Assembly (NCBI GenBank): GCA_018679695.1
Contig: JAHHKH010000390.1
Coordinates: 1 to 34,805, forward strand
Length of the DNA stretch: 34,805 bases
From: Maribacter sp.
GTDB lineage: Bacteria; Bacteroidota; Bacteroidia; Flavobacteriales; Flavobacteriaceae
Direction: 5' to 3'
The position numbers and the translations under genes were made by a program. Below, one piece after another: positions 19,764 to 28,667 of the stretch (positions are counted from its first letter, which is position 1; every line of letters begins with the position of its first letter). A model generated the notes under the pieces. The model made no database searches and was not told the origin of the DNA. It worked only from the letters and a program-made list of their open reading frames with translations.

Positions 19764-19835
19764 ACGGAAAGTAACTAGTTAACAAAATTGTTTTGCAAAG
19801 GAGTCATTGTCCAACGGATTTTTTATTCCGAATTA

Positions 19836-20543
19836 TCATCCCTTGCGAACGATTTTTTCTACATTTTCGCGATAGGTTTCCCCAATAGACAATTCCTTAT
19901 CGCCTAGAAAAATACTGTTCTTGCGAATGGCCGTGACTTCCTGTAGGGCCACTGCATAGGAGCGATGGATCCGGAGAAAACGGTTCTTGGGCAGTTCCGA
20001 TTCCAGTTCCTTAAAACTGGTACGTACCACAAGCGGGTGTTGGGCATCCTTCAAATAGAACTTGATATAATCGCCATAACCTTTCATCCAAATGATATCG
20101 TCGAACTTTATTTTTACCTGACTGTAATCGGCATTGACGAAGAAATGATCGGGAGCGTTTTCGATTGGCGAAGTGGTTTTTGCCGACTTCAGCTCGAACA
20201 GTTTTTTGGCCCGGTTACAGGCCCTGACAAAACGTTCCAGGGAAACGGGTTTTACAAGGTAGTCCACCACATCGAGATCGTAGCTTTCCACCGCGTACTG
20301 TTTGTAGGCGGTAATAAAAATCACAAGGGGCCTAACCTCTAGGCTGGCGATAAATTGAAGTCCCGTAAGGCCGGGCATCTGGATGTCGATAAAGACCAGA
20401 TCCACGGGATGTTCCTTCATGGTTTCCATCGCCTCGAAAGCATTCTCGCAGGCTCCCACCAGATTCAAAAAAGGTACCTTTCCGATATTGTCGGTCAGCA
20501 GCCCAAGGGCCAAGGGTTCATCGTCTATGGCAATACAGTTCAT
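19836..20543 (-). CDS. LytTR-family response regulator
   Basis: The ATG at 20543 overlaps the stop of the kinase gene (ATGA) and gives a 235-residue protein starting MNCIAIDDEP; a longer in-frame start would intrude into the kinase gene. The receiver domain (1-115) has acidic Asp7 and Asp8, phospho-acceptor Asp53 (FIDIQMPG), and Lys98 in VKP. A LytTR DNA-binding domain follows at about 135-230 (FKELESELPKNRFLRIHRSYAV). LytTR proteins bind paired 9-bp direct repeats about 21 bp apart. Such pairs occur upstream of the convergent molybdenum hydroxylase operon and of genes further right, so these are its likely targets. Confidence 0.95.
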   Translation of the reverse strand: MNCIAIDDEPLALGLLTDNIGKVPFLNLVGACENAFEAMETMKEHPVDLVFIDIQMPGLTGLQFIASLEVRPLVIFITAYKQYAVESYDLDVVDYLVKPVSLERFVRACNRAKKLFELKSAKTTSPIENAPDHFFVNADYSQVKIKFDDIIWMKGYGDYIKFYLKDAQHPLVVRTSFKELESELPKNRFLRIHRSYAVALQEVTAIRKNSIFLGDKELSIGETYRENVEKIVRKG

Positions 20544-21583
20544 TGGTCTTCGAAGATTAGTTGTAAGGTAACGATATACCAATCGGATGTTTTGTCGATT
20601 TTGAGGTCGTATTTATTTCCATAGAGCAGTTCGAGCCTTCGCCTAACATTGGACATCCCGATACCGGAGACCTTGTCCTTGGCATCGTCAGTTTCGATAT
20701 ATTTGTTCTTTACCATAAAGAGAAGCGTATTCTTTTCCGCTTTTAGGGAAATATCGATGAGCGGATTCTCGATTATCCCCGTTCCATGCTTAAAAGCATT
20801 TTCCACAAAGGGGATCAAGAGCATAGGTTCGATGGTATGCCAGTCCTCTATCAATTCCACATCAAAATTTACGTTCAAGCGCTTTCCGAACCTGAGTTTT
20901 TGCAGATCGATGTAATTCCGCAGATAATCCACTTCGCTTTTTAAAAGTGTTTTCTCCTCGTCGGTTTCGTACAGCATATATTGCATCAGGGACGACAGTT
21001 TTAAAATGGTCGGCTCCAGTTCCTCGCTTTTCAGCCGTACCAAGGCTACGATATTATTGAGTACGTTGAACAAAAAATGCGGACTGATTTGGGAGCGTAG
21101 AAAGGAGAGTTCCGTTTTGAGGGTTTCGCTTTCCCGTTCCTTCGTTCTGCGGTCCAGTTCCAAACGATCGCTTACCGTTCTAAAGGCAACAGCTATCAAC
21201 ACGAAGAAAAGAAAAGGCAGAGCATTATGCCAAAGGGCCTTGTTGATAGAGTAGGAAGCCTGGAACACGAGCGCTTCAAATACCAAACGGTTGATTAAGA
21301 GTATGCCGGCCAATAGCCCAATGTTCACCGCCAGATATGCCAAAATGTTTCTGCGATATAATATACGGGGAATAAAAACTTGCGTATTCAAGTAAAACGT
21401 GGCCGCCCAAAAAAGGTTCATGACGATATTCAGAACGAGTATCTTACGGGCAAATTCCGTGGGGGGCTTGTCCCCTTCCCACTGCAAGGAAAAAATGTAG
21501 GGCAGCGAGAAAACGAATCCCCAAACCAGCAGATGGATGATTATTGCCTGATATTTTTTAAAGGATCTAAATTTAAGTTCCAT
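20540..21583 (-). CDS. LytS-type sensor histidine kinase
   Basis: This 347-residue membrane kinase has four hydrophobic segments in its first 135 residues (for example IIIHLLVWGFVFSLPYIF and ALPFLFFVLIAVAF). A short coiled coil follows, then the His_kinase domain with phospho-acceptor His169 in SPHFLFNVLNN and the ATP-binding N box PFVENAFKHG. No extracellular sensor domain is evident, so the signal is probably sensed in or at the membrane. It is translationally coupled to the response regulator by a 4-base overlap, and the two form one transcription unit. Confidence 0.94.
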   Translation of the reverse strand: MELKFRSFKKYQAIIIHLLVWGFVFSLPYIFSLQWEGDKPPTEFARKILVLNIVMNLFWAATFYLNTQVFIPRILYRRNILAYLAVNIGLLAGILLINRLVFEALVFQASYSINKALWHNALPFLFFVLIAVAFRTVSDRLELDRRTKERESETLKTELSFLRSQISPHFLFNVLNNIVALVRLKSEELEPTILKLSSLMQYMLYETDEEKTLLKSEVDYLRNYIDLQKLRFGKRLNVNFDVELIEDWHTIEPMLLIPFVENAFKHGTGIIENPLIDISLKAEKNTLLFMVKNKYIETDDAKDKVSGIGMSNVRRRLELLYGNKYDLKIDKTSDWYIVTLQLIFEDQ

Positions 21584-21672
21584 AAATAGTAATTCTTCTT
21601 GATTACCAATATAATTAAAACCTAGGTAAGCTACCCAATGGTCGTTATTGAACGGTACATATTAAACAATGG

Positions 21673-21707
21673 AAAAACGGCCTTCATCATTGATCAAAGA
21701 CCGTTTT
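21673..21707 (-). terminator. Probable terminator of the gene at 21737
   Basis: AAAACGG (21674-21680) and CCGTTTT (21701-21707) form a stem around a partly self-pairing loop. On the minus strand the hairpin is followed by a short T run. It lies 30 bp beyond the stop of the small secreted protein and ahead of the kinase gene. Confidence 0.45.
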
Positions 21708-21736
21708 CGACTAACAAACAATGTCAGTATTCTTTT

Positions 21737-22324
21737 TTACTTCACCGAGATGCTTTGGCGATACACGCTTTTACCATCCTGCACTACTACCAGGTAATTG
21801 TCCTCCAAAGCATTTTCGAAATTGAATACTTTACCTACGTTTATATTGCCCTTAAATACGTGACTCTTCAGTGATTCACCATTGCCGTTCAATACCCTTA
21901 TTCTTACGGTACCCTCGTCCTTGTTCAATAGGTTGAAGTAAACTCTGTCACCCGATACTCTTAAGACCGGAATTTGTGAACTTTCCTTTTTATGAAAAAT
22001 TTTGATTTCCCTGTTCTTTAGGGTTATCGAGTAGGTTACCTTTTTTGAAGGACTTTCCACGGTAAAATAGTAATTGCCGTTTTCCAGATTCTTTAGGTTG
22101 AACTTTTTGGCATAAGAGTTTTTCGTTATAGTCTCGTAATGAACAATGTTATCATTAGAATCTGTCATCCGTATCTCAGATGTTTCGGATACGGCGTCCA
22201 TTTCGAGAACAAGGCTCGTGCCCTCGTTACCGGTTTTCAAATCGATTTTGGGCTCGGTCGCCATTGCTGCGGTTGTGGCAAACAATATGATCAATACTGT
22301 GATGTTTTTTAAAAAATTTTTCAT
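21737..22324 (-). CDS. Small secreted protein, possibly DUF3244-like
   Basis: This 195-residue protein has a signal peptide (MKNFLKNITVLIILFATTAAMA). The remainder is all beta-strand-like, with two Ig-like or sorting-domain-like repeats: residues about 40-110 (NLENGNYYFTVESPSKKVTYSITLKN) and about 115-195 (ALEDNYLVVVQDGKSVYRQSISVK). Both end in patterns reminiscent of DUF3244 or type IX secretion sorting domains, but I cannot assign the family firmly. The upstream region carries three copies of the LytTR-type motif and a TAnnTTTG box, so it is probably a target of the neighbouring two-component system. Confidence 0.75.
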   Translation of the reverse strand: MKNFLKNITVLIILFATTAAMATEPKIDLKTGNEGTSLVLEMDAVSETSEIRMTDSNDNIVHYETITKNSYAKKFNLKNLENGNYYFTVESPSKKVTYSITLKNREIKIFHKKESSQIPVLRVSGDRVYFNLLNKDEGTVRIRVLNGNGESLKSHVFKGNINVGKVFNFENALEDNYLVVVQDGKSVYRQSISVK

Positions 22325-22378
22325 GATATTTTATTTTAAGTCCGTTTTTAACGTACGGGTTATTAATGATTTACAGGA

Positions 22379-22386
22379 CAAACATA
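22379..22386 (-). promoter_or_regulatory. Predicted -7 box of the small secreted protein gene
   Basis: On the minus strand the sequence reads TATGTTTG, a full match to TAnnTTTG. No TTG sits 19 bp upstream. The proximal LytTR-type repeat ends 29 bp upstream, close to the 30 bp seen for the molybdenum hydroxylase operon. Confidence 0.55.
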
Positions 22387-22414
22387 CAGCACAGGATAAG
22401 GCGATATGACAAGT

Positions 22415-22467
22415 TGCGATGAACCGTAAAAAGTTAGCGGTGAACCCTAAAAACTTTGCTATGAAGG
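22415..22467 (-). promoter_or_regulatory. Candidate LytTR-type operator, three repeats
   Basis: TGCGATGAACC (22415), AGCGGTGAACC (22436) and TGCTATGAAGG (22457) recur with an exact 21-bp period. The first is an 11-base identity with the site upstream of the molybdenum hydroxylase operon, in the same orientation relative to the downstream gene. Bases between copies (TAAAAA) are also partly conserved. Confidence 0.65.
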
Positions 22468-22542
22468 ATTTTTGGGATTTATGGATTTGCCCTTAAATCA
22501 ACAGGAATGGGAAGTCGTATTCTTAAAGAAGAATGAAGGTAT

Positions 22543-23083
22543 TTATAAAACATAGAAACTTTTCGCCTTAATCGCAGGAGGCAACTCGGTCTCCACCAAC
22601 AATTGCGTGATGTTGATTTCAATGGTACGCACCATCGAAATTACCTGTATTTCAGTGGGCTCATTTTCGAAGGGGTCTTGTAAACGAAAGGCCGCTTTTT
22701 CCAAAAAGAAAAAAATCGTCGATACGATAATGAGTATCGGGACTTCTACAAAAATGGGCAACCGTAAAGGCACAGACAACCATAAGAAAATAACAAATAG
22801 GTAAATTGCGACATAAAGTCCGTTTCTATATGTGGTGGGAAAGACTGTATTTTTGAATCGTTTACAATGGTACCCCAAATTTTTCTGGCTTCCCTCCATC
22901 GGTCATAAGATTGGCTAATTTTAAACGAAAGCAAAATCGAAATTGTCGTACCCAATGTGGTGGCAATCGATATAGGAATATCAGGAAGATAATCTGAAAA
23001 AAATAGGGAAGTGAATCGATTAAAAGACCTATTGCCGTAACCATAATCAACGGCCACTTTATTTCATTCAAAACATAAAACAT
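22543..23083 (-). pseudogene. Bestrophin-family channel pseudogene
   Basis: Three overlapping minus-strand frames carry successive pieces of a bestrophin-like chloride channel. The N-terminal piece from 23083 reads VLNEIKWPLIMVTAIGLLI. A second frame then gives LPDIPISIATTLGTTISIL and SYDRWREARKIWGTIVND. A third frame ending at 22543 gives FVEVPILIIVSTIFF and LQDPFENEPTEIQ. The family order is preserved, but there is at least one frameshift near 23000, and the central part normally found between the second and third pieces is missing. The gene is therefore broken. Confidence 0.85.
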
Positions 23084-23285
23084 ACCTTATGGGAATCCAC
23101 CGTTTAACTATCATTCGAAAAAGCTTTTTGCGTCCTGAACTTACTTAATTTTTTCGTACCACACTAGAACCAAGGGTTTTGGGTAATCTTGTTTATCTAG
23201 TTAATCAAACTGTCAAGAGCACCAATGGAATTCCCTAAACATGTTTTCCGATTTTCAGCCCATAATTAAACATCCCTTTTTAGTT

Positions 23286-23981
23286 TTAAGAGTTAACTAC
23301 GATAGCTTTTTCTAGGACATAGCCATCTTTAATATTTCCTGAAACGGCGTCGGCCATATTTTGCTTTAGGCTACTGCCGAAGACACCGTCCCTCGAATTC
23401 GGGATATAACCTGGTCCCTGATAATTTTGGGTAGCGTAAATGGTATCGCAAATATCCTCCGGAAACGCTAGCTGGGTGACCAATAGCGATTTCTCGCTGC
23501 CATTTAAAACTTCCATATGGATATGCGGCGCACGCCCCCGATAGTAGCCCGGAAAGATACTGATGAACGATACCCTGCCATTGGTATCGGTGGTCTGCCT
23601 GCCCCTAAGAAAATGTTCTTGGGTCAGGTCGTTGCGCTGCATTCCAAAACCACCGTACTCGGAATAATTCCCCTGGTTATCGCAATGCCAGATATCGACC
23701 AAGGCGTCCGGCAAGGGTTCACAATTGGAATTCTTGTTCAAAATGGTCAGGGTAACCAACAGGGCAATACCCTTACGGTCGCCGATGATATTTTCACGAA
23801 CATAGTCCGCAGGGGTCTTGTTCGGAAAAGGGCCTTTGGTTTCACGTGGCGACACAGTACAATCCTCAGAAACGGGCCCTTCCGCCATTTCACTTTTTTT
23901 ACCCGAATTGGCCAAGGCCGTCAATGCGACGACACCTCCCAAACCGACCATTCCTTTGGTCAAAAATTCCTTGCGTTTCAT
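23286..23981 (-). CDS. Intradiol ring-cleavage dioxygenase-like protein, exported
   Basis: This 231-residue protein has an N-terminal leader (KRKEF followed by a hydrophobic stretch to about residue 25), possibly a Tat variant. The catalytic core follows the intradiol dioxygenase pattern: VDIWHCDNQGNYSEYGG supplies the first Tyr (Tyr106 or Tyr109), and FPGYYRGRAPHIHMEV supplies the second Tyr (146 or 147) with His153 and His155 for Fe(III). Classical members cleave catechols or protocatechuate between the hydroxyls; extracytoplasmic versions have poorly known substrates. It is single-domain and shorter than catechol 1,2-dioxygenases. The bestrophin remnant lies downstream. Confidence 0.92.
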   Translation of the reverse strand: MKRKEFLTKGMVGLGGVVALTALANSGKKSEMAEGPVSEDCTVSPRETKGPFPNKTPADYVRENIIGDRKGIALLVTLTILNKNSNCEPLPDALVDIWHCDNQGNYSEYGGFGMQRNDLTQEHFLRGRQTTDTNGRVSFISIFPGYYRGRAPHIHMEVLNGSEKSLLVTQLAFPEDICDTIYATQNYQGPGYIPNSRDGVFGSSLKQNMADAVSGNIKDGYVLEKAIVVNS

Positions 23982-24153
23982 TTTAGTGCAGAGTTAGAAC
24001 AAGTGCTTAATTAGGGCTTGCCCGGTTAGGCTATCCCATTTTTATCAAAAAAAGGAGAACGGCCAAATAGACAAGATAAAGAAATAGCATCTTGATATGT
24101 TTTCTATACCTTCTCATCTTAACCGTTTTCCTCACTAACAAACACCAACTATT

Positions 24154-24714
24154 TTATTGCTGTGCCATTTCCAGATTAATGGTCATTTCCACTTCGTCTC
24201 CCAAGGTTGGCGTATCGCTTCCTACCCCGTAGGCCAAGCGGTCTACCGTTCCCGTTAATTTCAAACCGGCCTTCAATTTTTGGCTTCGTTGGTCGGTTAT
24301 AATACCGTTCAGTTTTCCCTCTAAGGTAACGGGTTTGGTTACGCCATGTAGGGTCAGGTCGCCTGTAAGTTTAAAGGTCTTGTCGCCCGTTTTTTCAAAA
24401 GAGGTCGTCTTAAAAGCCAGGGAAGGATGTGCCTCGGCATCAAAAAAATCGCCGCTACGCAAATGTTCGTCCCTACGGTCATTGTCCGTGTCGATACTGG
24501 CCGTTTTAACATCAACGGTGAAATCAGGATTACTGAATTCCTCATCCGCCGTAGCTTGGATGTCAAATTCCCCAAAATGGCCTTCCACTTCGGAAATCAT
24601 CAAATGGGTAATGGCAAACCCTACCTTGGAATGCGCGTTGTCGGCTTTCCAAGTGGATTGTGCCGTCAACGTAGAACAAGCGATAAACGATAGCATAAAA
24701 ATTACTTTTTTCAT
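24154..24714 (-). CDS. YceI-family periplasmic protein
   Basis: Starting at the ATG at 24714 gives a 186-residue protein with a signal peptide (MKKVIFMLSFIACSTLTAQS); an in-frame start 16 codons upstream would spoil the leader. The mature part is the YceI lipocalin-like barrel, with AHSKVGFAITHLMISEVEGHF, RDEHLRSGDFFDAEAHPSLAF and LTLHGVTKPVTLEG in family order. YceI proteins bind isoprenoid-like lipids; the physiological role is uncertain. A 21-bp-period repeat upstream resembles the LytTR-type motif. Confidence 0.93.
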   Translation of the reverse strand: MKKVIFMLSFIACSTLTAQSTWKADNAHSKVGFAITHLMISEVEGHFGEFDIQATADEEFSNPDFTVDVKTASIDTDNDRRDEHLRSGDFFDAEAHPSLAFKTTSFEKTGDKTFKLTGDLTLHGVTKPVTLEGKLNGIITDQRSQKLKAGLKLTGTVDRLAYGVGSDTPTLGDEVEMTINLEMAQQ

Positions 24715-24851
24715 AGTGTTAAAATTTAATTGTTTGTCAATGATATTAGTATTTGCTTTCAATTGTTTCTCAAAACCCTCTTACTCGAATTTGAAAAATT
24801 TGATCAACGGTCAAAAATCCTTTTTTTGTACAAAAAACGATTCAAATTTTC

Positions 24852-24882
24852 TGCGAACGACAAGAATAGTCCAGCGAACAAC
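24852..24882. promoter_or_regulatory. Weak third candidate LytTR-type operator between yceI and the GH13 gene
   Basis: TGCGAACGAC (24852) and AGCGAACAAC (24873) repeat with a 21-bp period. The leading TGCG/AGCG pair matches the first two repeats at 22415 and 22436, although the following bases differ. The orientation would suit the minus-strand YceI gene. No clear TAnnTTTG box is found at the expected distance, so this is less certain than the other two sites. Confidence 0.35.
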
Positions 24883-24973
24883 GGAAATTTCAAATAAACC
24901 AAATCCAGCTGAAAAATATCAGATATATTAGTGGTGTCAAGCTTTTTTATGAACCCGCTTGCAAAACACCACA

Positions 24974-26713
24974 ATGGACAAATTTTTGTTAATACTTTTT
25001 TTGTTAGTCTTGACCGGCAGTTGTCGAAATGAGGTGGAGCAAAAAACCGTTGCTACCGAAAAAAACAAGAAATGGTGGAAAGAAGGTATCTTATATCAAT
25101 TGTATCCTCAAAGTTTTAAGGATACAGATGGCGACGGATTCGGGGATTTCCCGGGCGTCGTCGAAAAACTGGACTACCTCGAGAGCTTGGGCATCACCAT
25201 GGTTTGGATGAACCCGTTCTTTGAATCCCCTTTGGTCGACAACGGATATGATGTCAGTGATTACCGGGCCATTTTGCCACGTTACGGTACGATGGACGAT
25301 TTTGATGCTATGTTGGACGGTATGCATGAAAGAGGCATCAAATTCGTACTTGACGTAGTGGTGAACCATAGTAGCGATCAGCATAAATGGTTCAAAGGGG
25401 CAAGTAGTTCAAGGGATAACGAATATCATGACTACTACCACTGGTGGCCTGCTGAAAAAGGCGAACCACCTCATCGACACAGTTTATTTGACCCAGAGGG
25501 TGGATGGGATTATGTGGAGGCAGTAGATGCCTACTACTTGCATACGTTTGCCGAAGTACAACCCGATCTGAATTGGGAAAATCCCAAAGTACGTCAGGAA
25601 GTATACGATATTATGAAATTTTGGGCAGAAAAAGGGGTCGATGGATTTCGGATGGATGCTTTTCAGTTTGCAAGCAAGGATACCACGTTTCCTGAATTTC
25701 CAAAAGGCCATGAAAAGGACTTTATAAAATGGTACGGTATGCGCCCACAGTTACATGACTATCTAAAGGAAATGAACAATGAGGTTATCCGCAAATATGA
25801 CGTATTCGCAGTTTCGGAAGGTGCGGGAAGTACCTTTGAAGATGCACATAAACTAGTGGATGCCGATAGAAACGAACTGCAAATGGCCTACCATTTTGAA
25901 ACCGTTGATTTGTCAAGAACTCCCGAAGGCTATACCCTGAAGGAATTTAAGGATGTCTTTACCAGCTGGGACGAATCCTTTGCCGAAGAGGGTTGGATTT
26001 CTATCTTTCTGTCCAACCATGACAATGCCCGAATGGTTTCAAGGTTCGGCAATGACAGCCCGGAATTTCGAACCGTTTCCACACAAATGTTGAATACGTT
26101 TCTATTGAGTATGCGCGGTACGCCCTATATCTATTACGGGGATGAATTGGGAATGACCAATCTCGACATGCCCAAAATTGAGGAATATGTAGATATAGAT
26201 GCGAAAGGCAAATACAAAGCGGCCATGGCCAATAATGAAGATATGGATGCCTTTATGGAAGTGCTGAATTACAGCTCTAGGGAAAACGGCCGTACACCCA
26301 TGCAATGGGACACTACCGCCAATGCTGGCTTTACAAATGGAACTCCTTGGAAGAAGGTCAATCCCAATTACAGGGAAATCAATGTAGCGGCACAGGAGAA
26401 TGATCCAAATTCAGTATTGTCGCATTTTAAAAAAATGACGGAAGTCCGAAAGAAAAACCCCGTTTTGGTTTATGGCGATTACGAACTATTGCTTCCCGAA
26501 CATGAGCAGGTATACGCCTACACCCGAACACTTGGGGAAGATAGGGTATTGGTCTTGCTGAATTTTTCAGAAAGGGAGTCAACTATTGATATGGAAAAGC
26601 TAAATGGTCAAAACATATTAATCAACAATTATGATGATTTAGACTTAGAAGGCACATCTGTAACACTTCAACCTTATCAAGCTGTTATTGTCTCTATGGA
26701 AACAGAAAGTTGA
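24974..26713 (+). CDS. GH13 alpha-glucosidase/oligo-1,6-glucosidase-type lipoprotein
   Basis: The ATG at 24974 gives a 579-residue lipoprotein (FLLVLTGSC, lipidated Cys17). The GH13 catalytic barrel shows region I DVVVNHSSDQH (127-137), region II GFRMDAF with nucleophile Asp228, region III AVSEG with acid/base Glu282, and region IV LSNHDNARM with Asp350. The region V phrase QPDLNWENP is also present. These features point to the oligo-1,6-glucosidase/alpha-glucosidase side of the family, cleaving alpha-glucosides from maltose- or isomaltose-type oligosaccharides. A surface or periplasmic location is implied by the lipobox. No SusC/SusD pair is next to it, so it stands apart from a typical polysaccharide locus. 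Confidence 0.94.
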   Translation: MDKFLLILFLLVLTGSCRNEVEQKTVATEKNKKWWKEGILYQLYPQSFKDTDGDGFGDFPGVVEKLDYLESLGITMVWMNPFFESPLVDNGYDVSDYRAILPRYGTMDDFDAMLDGMHERGIKFVLDVVVNHSSDQHKWFKGASSSRDNEYHDYYHWWPAEKGEPPHRHSLFDPEGGWDYVEAVDAYYLHTFAEVQPDLNWENPKVRQEVYDIMKFWAEKGVDGFRMDAFQFASKDTTFPEFPKGHEKDFIKWYGMRPQLHDYLKEMNNEVIRKYDVFAVSEGAGSTFEDAHKLVDADRNELQMAYHFETVDLSRTPEGYTLKEFKDVFTSWDESFAEEGWISIFLSNHDNARMVSRFGNDSPEFRTVSTQMLNTFLLSMRGTPYIYYGDELGMTNLDMPKIEEYVDIDAKGKYKAAMANNEDMDAFMEVLNYSSRENGRTPMQWDTTANAGFTNGTPWKKVNPNYREINVAAQENDPNSVLSHFKKMTEVRKKNPVLVYGDYELLLPEHEQVYAYTRTLGEDRVLVLLNFSERESTIDMEKLNGQNILINNYDDLDLEGTSVTLQPYQAVIVSMETES

Positions 26714-26714
26714 C

Positions 26715-26732
26715 TTGGTTTCATCAAACCAA
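26715..26732 (+). terminator. Terminator stem of the GH13 gene, separated from its U-tract by the IS
   Basis: TTGGTTT, CATC and AAACCAA form a perfect 7-bp stem-loop right after the GH13 stop. The next bases would have been CG and TTTTTT, but the run of T now lies at 28408-28413, on the far side of the insertion sequence. Joining 26734 to 28408 restores a textbook intrinsic terminator. Confidence 0.65.
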
Positions 26733-26734
26733 CG

Positions 26735-28403
26735 TGGCTGTTGCACAACTCCGATAAACATCAATTCTTGCTTCTGCCAATGAGCGGAAATCCATAAATT
26801 AAGGGTATGCAAGGCAAAAAGAACTATACCGAAAAACTGTTCCCCGGCTTCCAGTTGTCGGACCGGATCCCAAAGGATAACCTTTACAGGAAGCTCCGCG
26901 AAACGCTCGACCTGAGTTTTATTTATAAGGATACAAAGGAACTATATGGATGTACCGGTAACCCCTCGATAGACCCCGTGGTCTTCTTCAAGCTGTTGAT
27001 TACAGGATACCTTGAGAATATCACTTCCGACCGGAAACTGGTGGAACACTGCAGTATGCGAATGGACGTGCTCTACTTTCTAGGCTATGACCTGGACGAG
27101 GAGCTACCATGGCATTCAACGATCAGTAGGACGAGGCAACTTTACCCGGAATCCCTTTTCGAAAAATTGTTCAACAAGGTATTTGCCCTGTGCGTAGACA
27201 GCGGGATGGTATCCGGACACACCCAAGCAGTGGATTCGGCCCCGATAAAAGCAAATGCATCAATGGAAAGCGTAGTGCCGAAAATGCCGGCATCCCCTAT
27301 GGAGAGCCACTTGAGGAAAGTATCGGAGGAAAACCCGGGCACCGCTAAAAGAGATGGCAAGAGCGTGTCCCCCGTAAAAATCTCCGCTCCCGAGCACGAG
27401 CTGAAGCGCGTGGAGAAGCACCACCAAAATCTGAGGGACAGTCCGGTACGCCTGGCCGGCGCGTCCCACAAGAAGGCGCGCCTGCCGGGCAACAAGACAC
27501 ATTACAGCCCCCGCGATCCGGATGCCCGTATATCGTTCAAGCCCGGCAAGGCCAGGAAGCCGGACTACCATTGCAGTATGGCGGTGGATACCGCGGAAGG
27601 GGTCATCTCGCATATCCAGGCCGACTTTGCCGACGGCAGGGACAGCCAGTACCTGAAGGATATCGGCCTGAAAACCCAGGGCCGTCTGGGAAAGAACGGG
27701 CTTACAATGACGGACCTCTTGGCGGACGCCGGGTATTCCAACGGTTCCAATTACGATTTTCTGGAACAAAGGAGGGTCACCGGGTGGATACCCGTTTTCG
27801 GGAAATACAAACCTGATATAGAAGGTTTCCCTTATAACAAGGAAAGGAACGAGTACCGTTGCCCAATGGACAGACCGCTGCCCTTCAAGGGGTTCAGTAC
27901 CAACAAGCACGGCACCGTGCTGAAAAACTACTGGGCGGCACCGAGGGACTGCAAGGCCTGCCCCATGAAACCCCAATGTGCGCCAAAAAAGAGATGCAAA
28001 AGTATCACCAGAACGATATACGACGAACCGTACCTGAGGGCCTACGCAAGGCAGCATAGCGAAAAGGGTAGGCAAATGAAAAGACTCAGGCAAAGTACGG
28101 TCGAACCGGTGTTCGGCAGCCTGACCCAGTTCTACGGTCTAAGAAAAATAGGCGTTCTCGGCAAGGCAGGTGCCCACAAGGTCATGCTCATGGCCGCAAT
28201 CGCATTCAACCTGAAAAAGTACCTTAAGAAAAGGGGAGGTAAACCCTCTATTCGCATTTTAAAGACGATCATGGAGGCATTCCAAGGCTACCTGACAATC
28301 TTTTACCGGCAAATCCGACCAAGACCGGTTCTCCTAAAGGCTCCGTAAAACCAGTCTACTCGGATCGATATCTTGTTTAAAGAGCACTTCTGCAACGGCC
28401 ACG
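26735..28403 (+). mobile_element. IS1182-family insertion sequence
   Basis: One transposase gene fills the element. Ends resemble each other: CGTGGCTGTTGCACAACT at 26733-26750 and, reversed, CGTGGCCGTTGCAGAAGT at 28386-28403, with 15 of 18 positions matching. AACG occurs at 26731-26734 and 28404-28407, which would be a 4-bp target duplication if the left end is taken at 26735. The element is visibly richer in G+C than its surroundings, as expected for a recent arrival from another background. The exact left end is uncertain by two bases. Confidence 0.8.
26807..28348 (+). CDS. IS1182-family DDE transposase
   Basis: This 513-residue protein has the IS1182 layout. An N-terminal DUF772-like region (NPSIDPVVFFKLLITGYLENITSDRKLVE) comes first, then a DDE catalytic core with Asp143 in AVDSAPIKANAS, Asp307 in LLADAGYSNG and Glu433 in STVEPVFGSLTQFYGLRK. 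A Cys-rich insert (RCPMDRP and CKACPMKPQC) sits before the last catalytic residue. The length is normal and no frameshift is seen, so the element may be active. Its GC-rich third positions stand out from those of neighbouring genes. Confidence 0.95.
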   Translation: MQGKKNYTEKLFPGFQLSDRIPKDNLYRKLRETLDLSFIYKDTKELYGCTGNPSIDPVVFFKLLITGYLENITSDRKLVEHCSMRMDVLYFLGYDLDEELPWHSTISRTRQLYPESLFEKLFNKVFALCVDSGMVSGHTQAVDSAPIKANASMESVVPKMPASPMESHLRKVSEENPGTAKRDGKSVSPVKISAPEHELKRVEKHHQNLRDSPVRLAGASHKKARLPGNKTHYSPRDPDARISFKPGKARKPDYHCSMAVDTAEGVISHIQADFADGRDSQYLKDIGLKTQGRLGKNGLTMTDLLADAGYSNGSNYDFLEQRRVTGWIPVFGKYKPDIEGFPYNKERNEYRCPMDRPLPFKGFSTNKHGTVLKNYWAAPRDCKACPMKPQCAPKKRCKSITRTIYDEPYLRAYARQHSEKGRQMKRLRQSTVEPVFGSLTQFYGLRKIGVLGKAGAHKVMLMAAIAFNLKKYLKKRGGKPSIRILKTIMEAFQGYLTIFYRQIRPRPVLLKAP

Positions 28404-28667
28404 AACGTTTTTTGGTACCGTGCATATCATCTTAAAGTTTAAAAAATCCTTAGTCGCCTAGTTAAACATTAAAACCCAGGTTTATTCAAACTTCTAGCAA
28501 TTACCTGAAGTTCAATTTCCCATACTTCTCCCTAAACTTTATGAAAGTTCAGCGAAGGGTCATTTTTAGAACTCTTTAGGGTAATTAAAATATACTAAAA
28601 AGATTGTAAAAAAAAATTGGAATGCTTGAGTGATTGGTTAGATGGATGTTAATTTATAAACCCATAT

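Noticed and set aside
24335-24931. Plus-strand open frame of 198 codons across the YceI gene
   Set aside because: It mirrors the minus-strand YceI coding region and runs into its upstream region; the product lacks any family pattern.
27260-28093. Long minus-strand open frame of 277 codons opposite the transposase
   Set aside because: It is a shadow of the GC-rich transposase gene; its product has no recognisable motif, while the plus strand encodes a complete DDE transposase.
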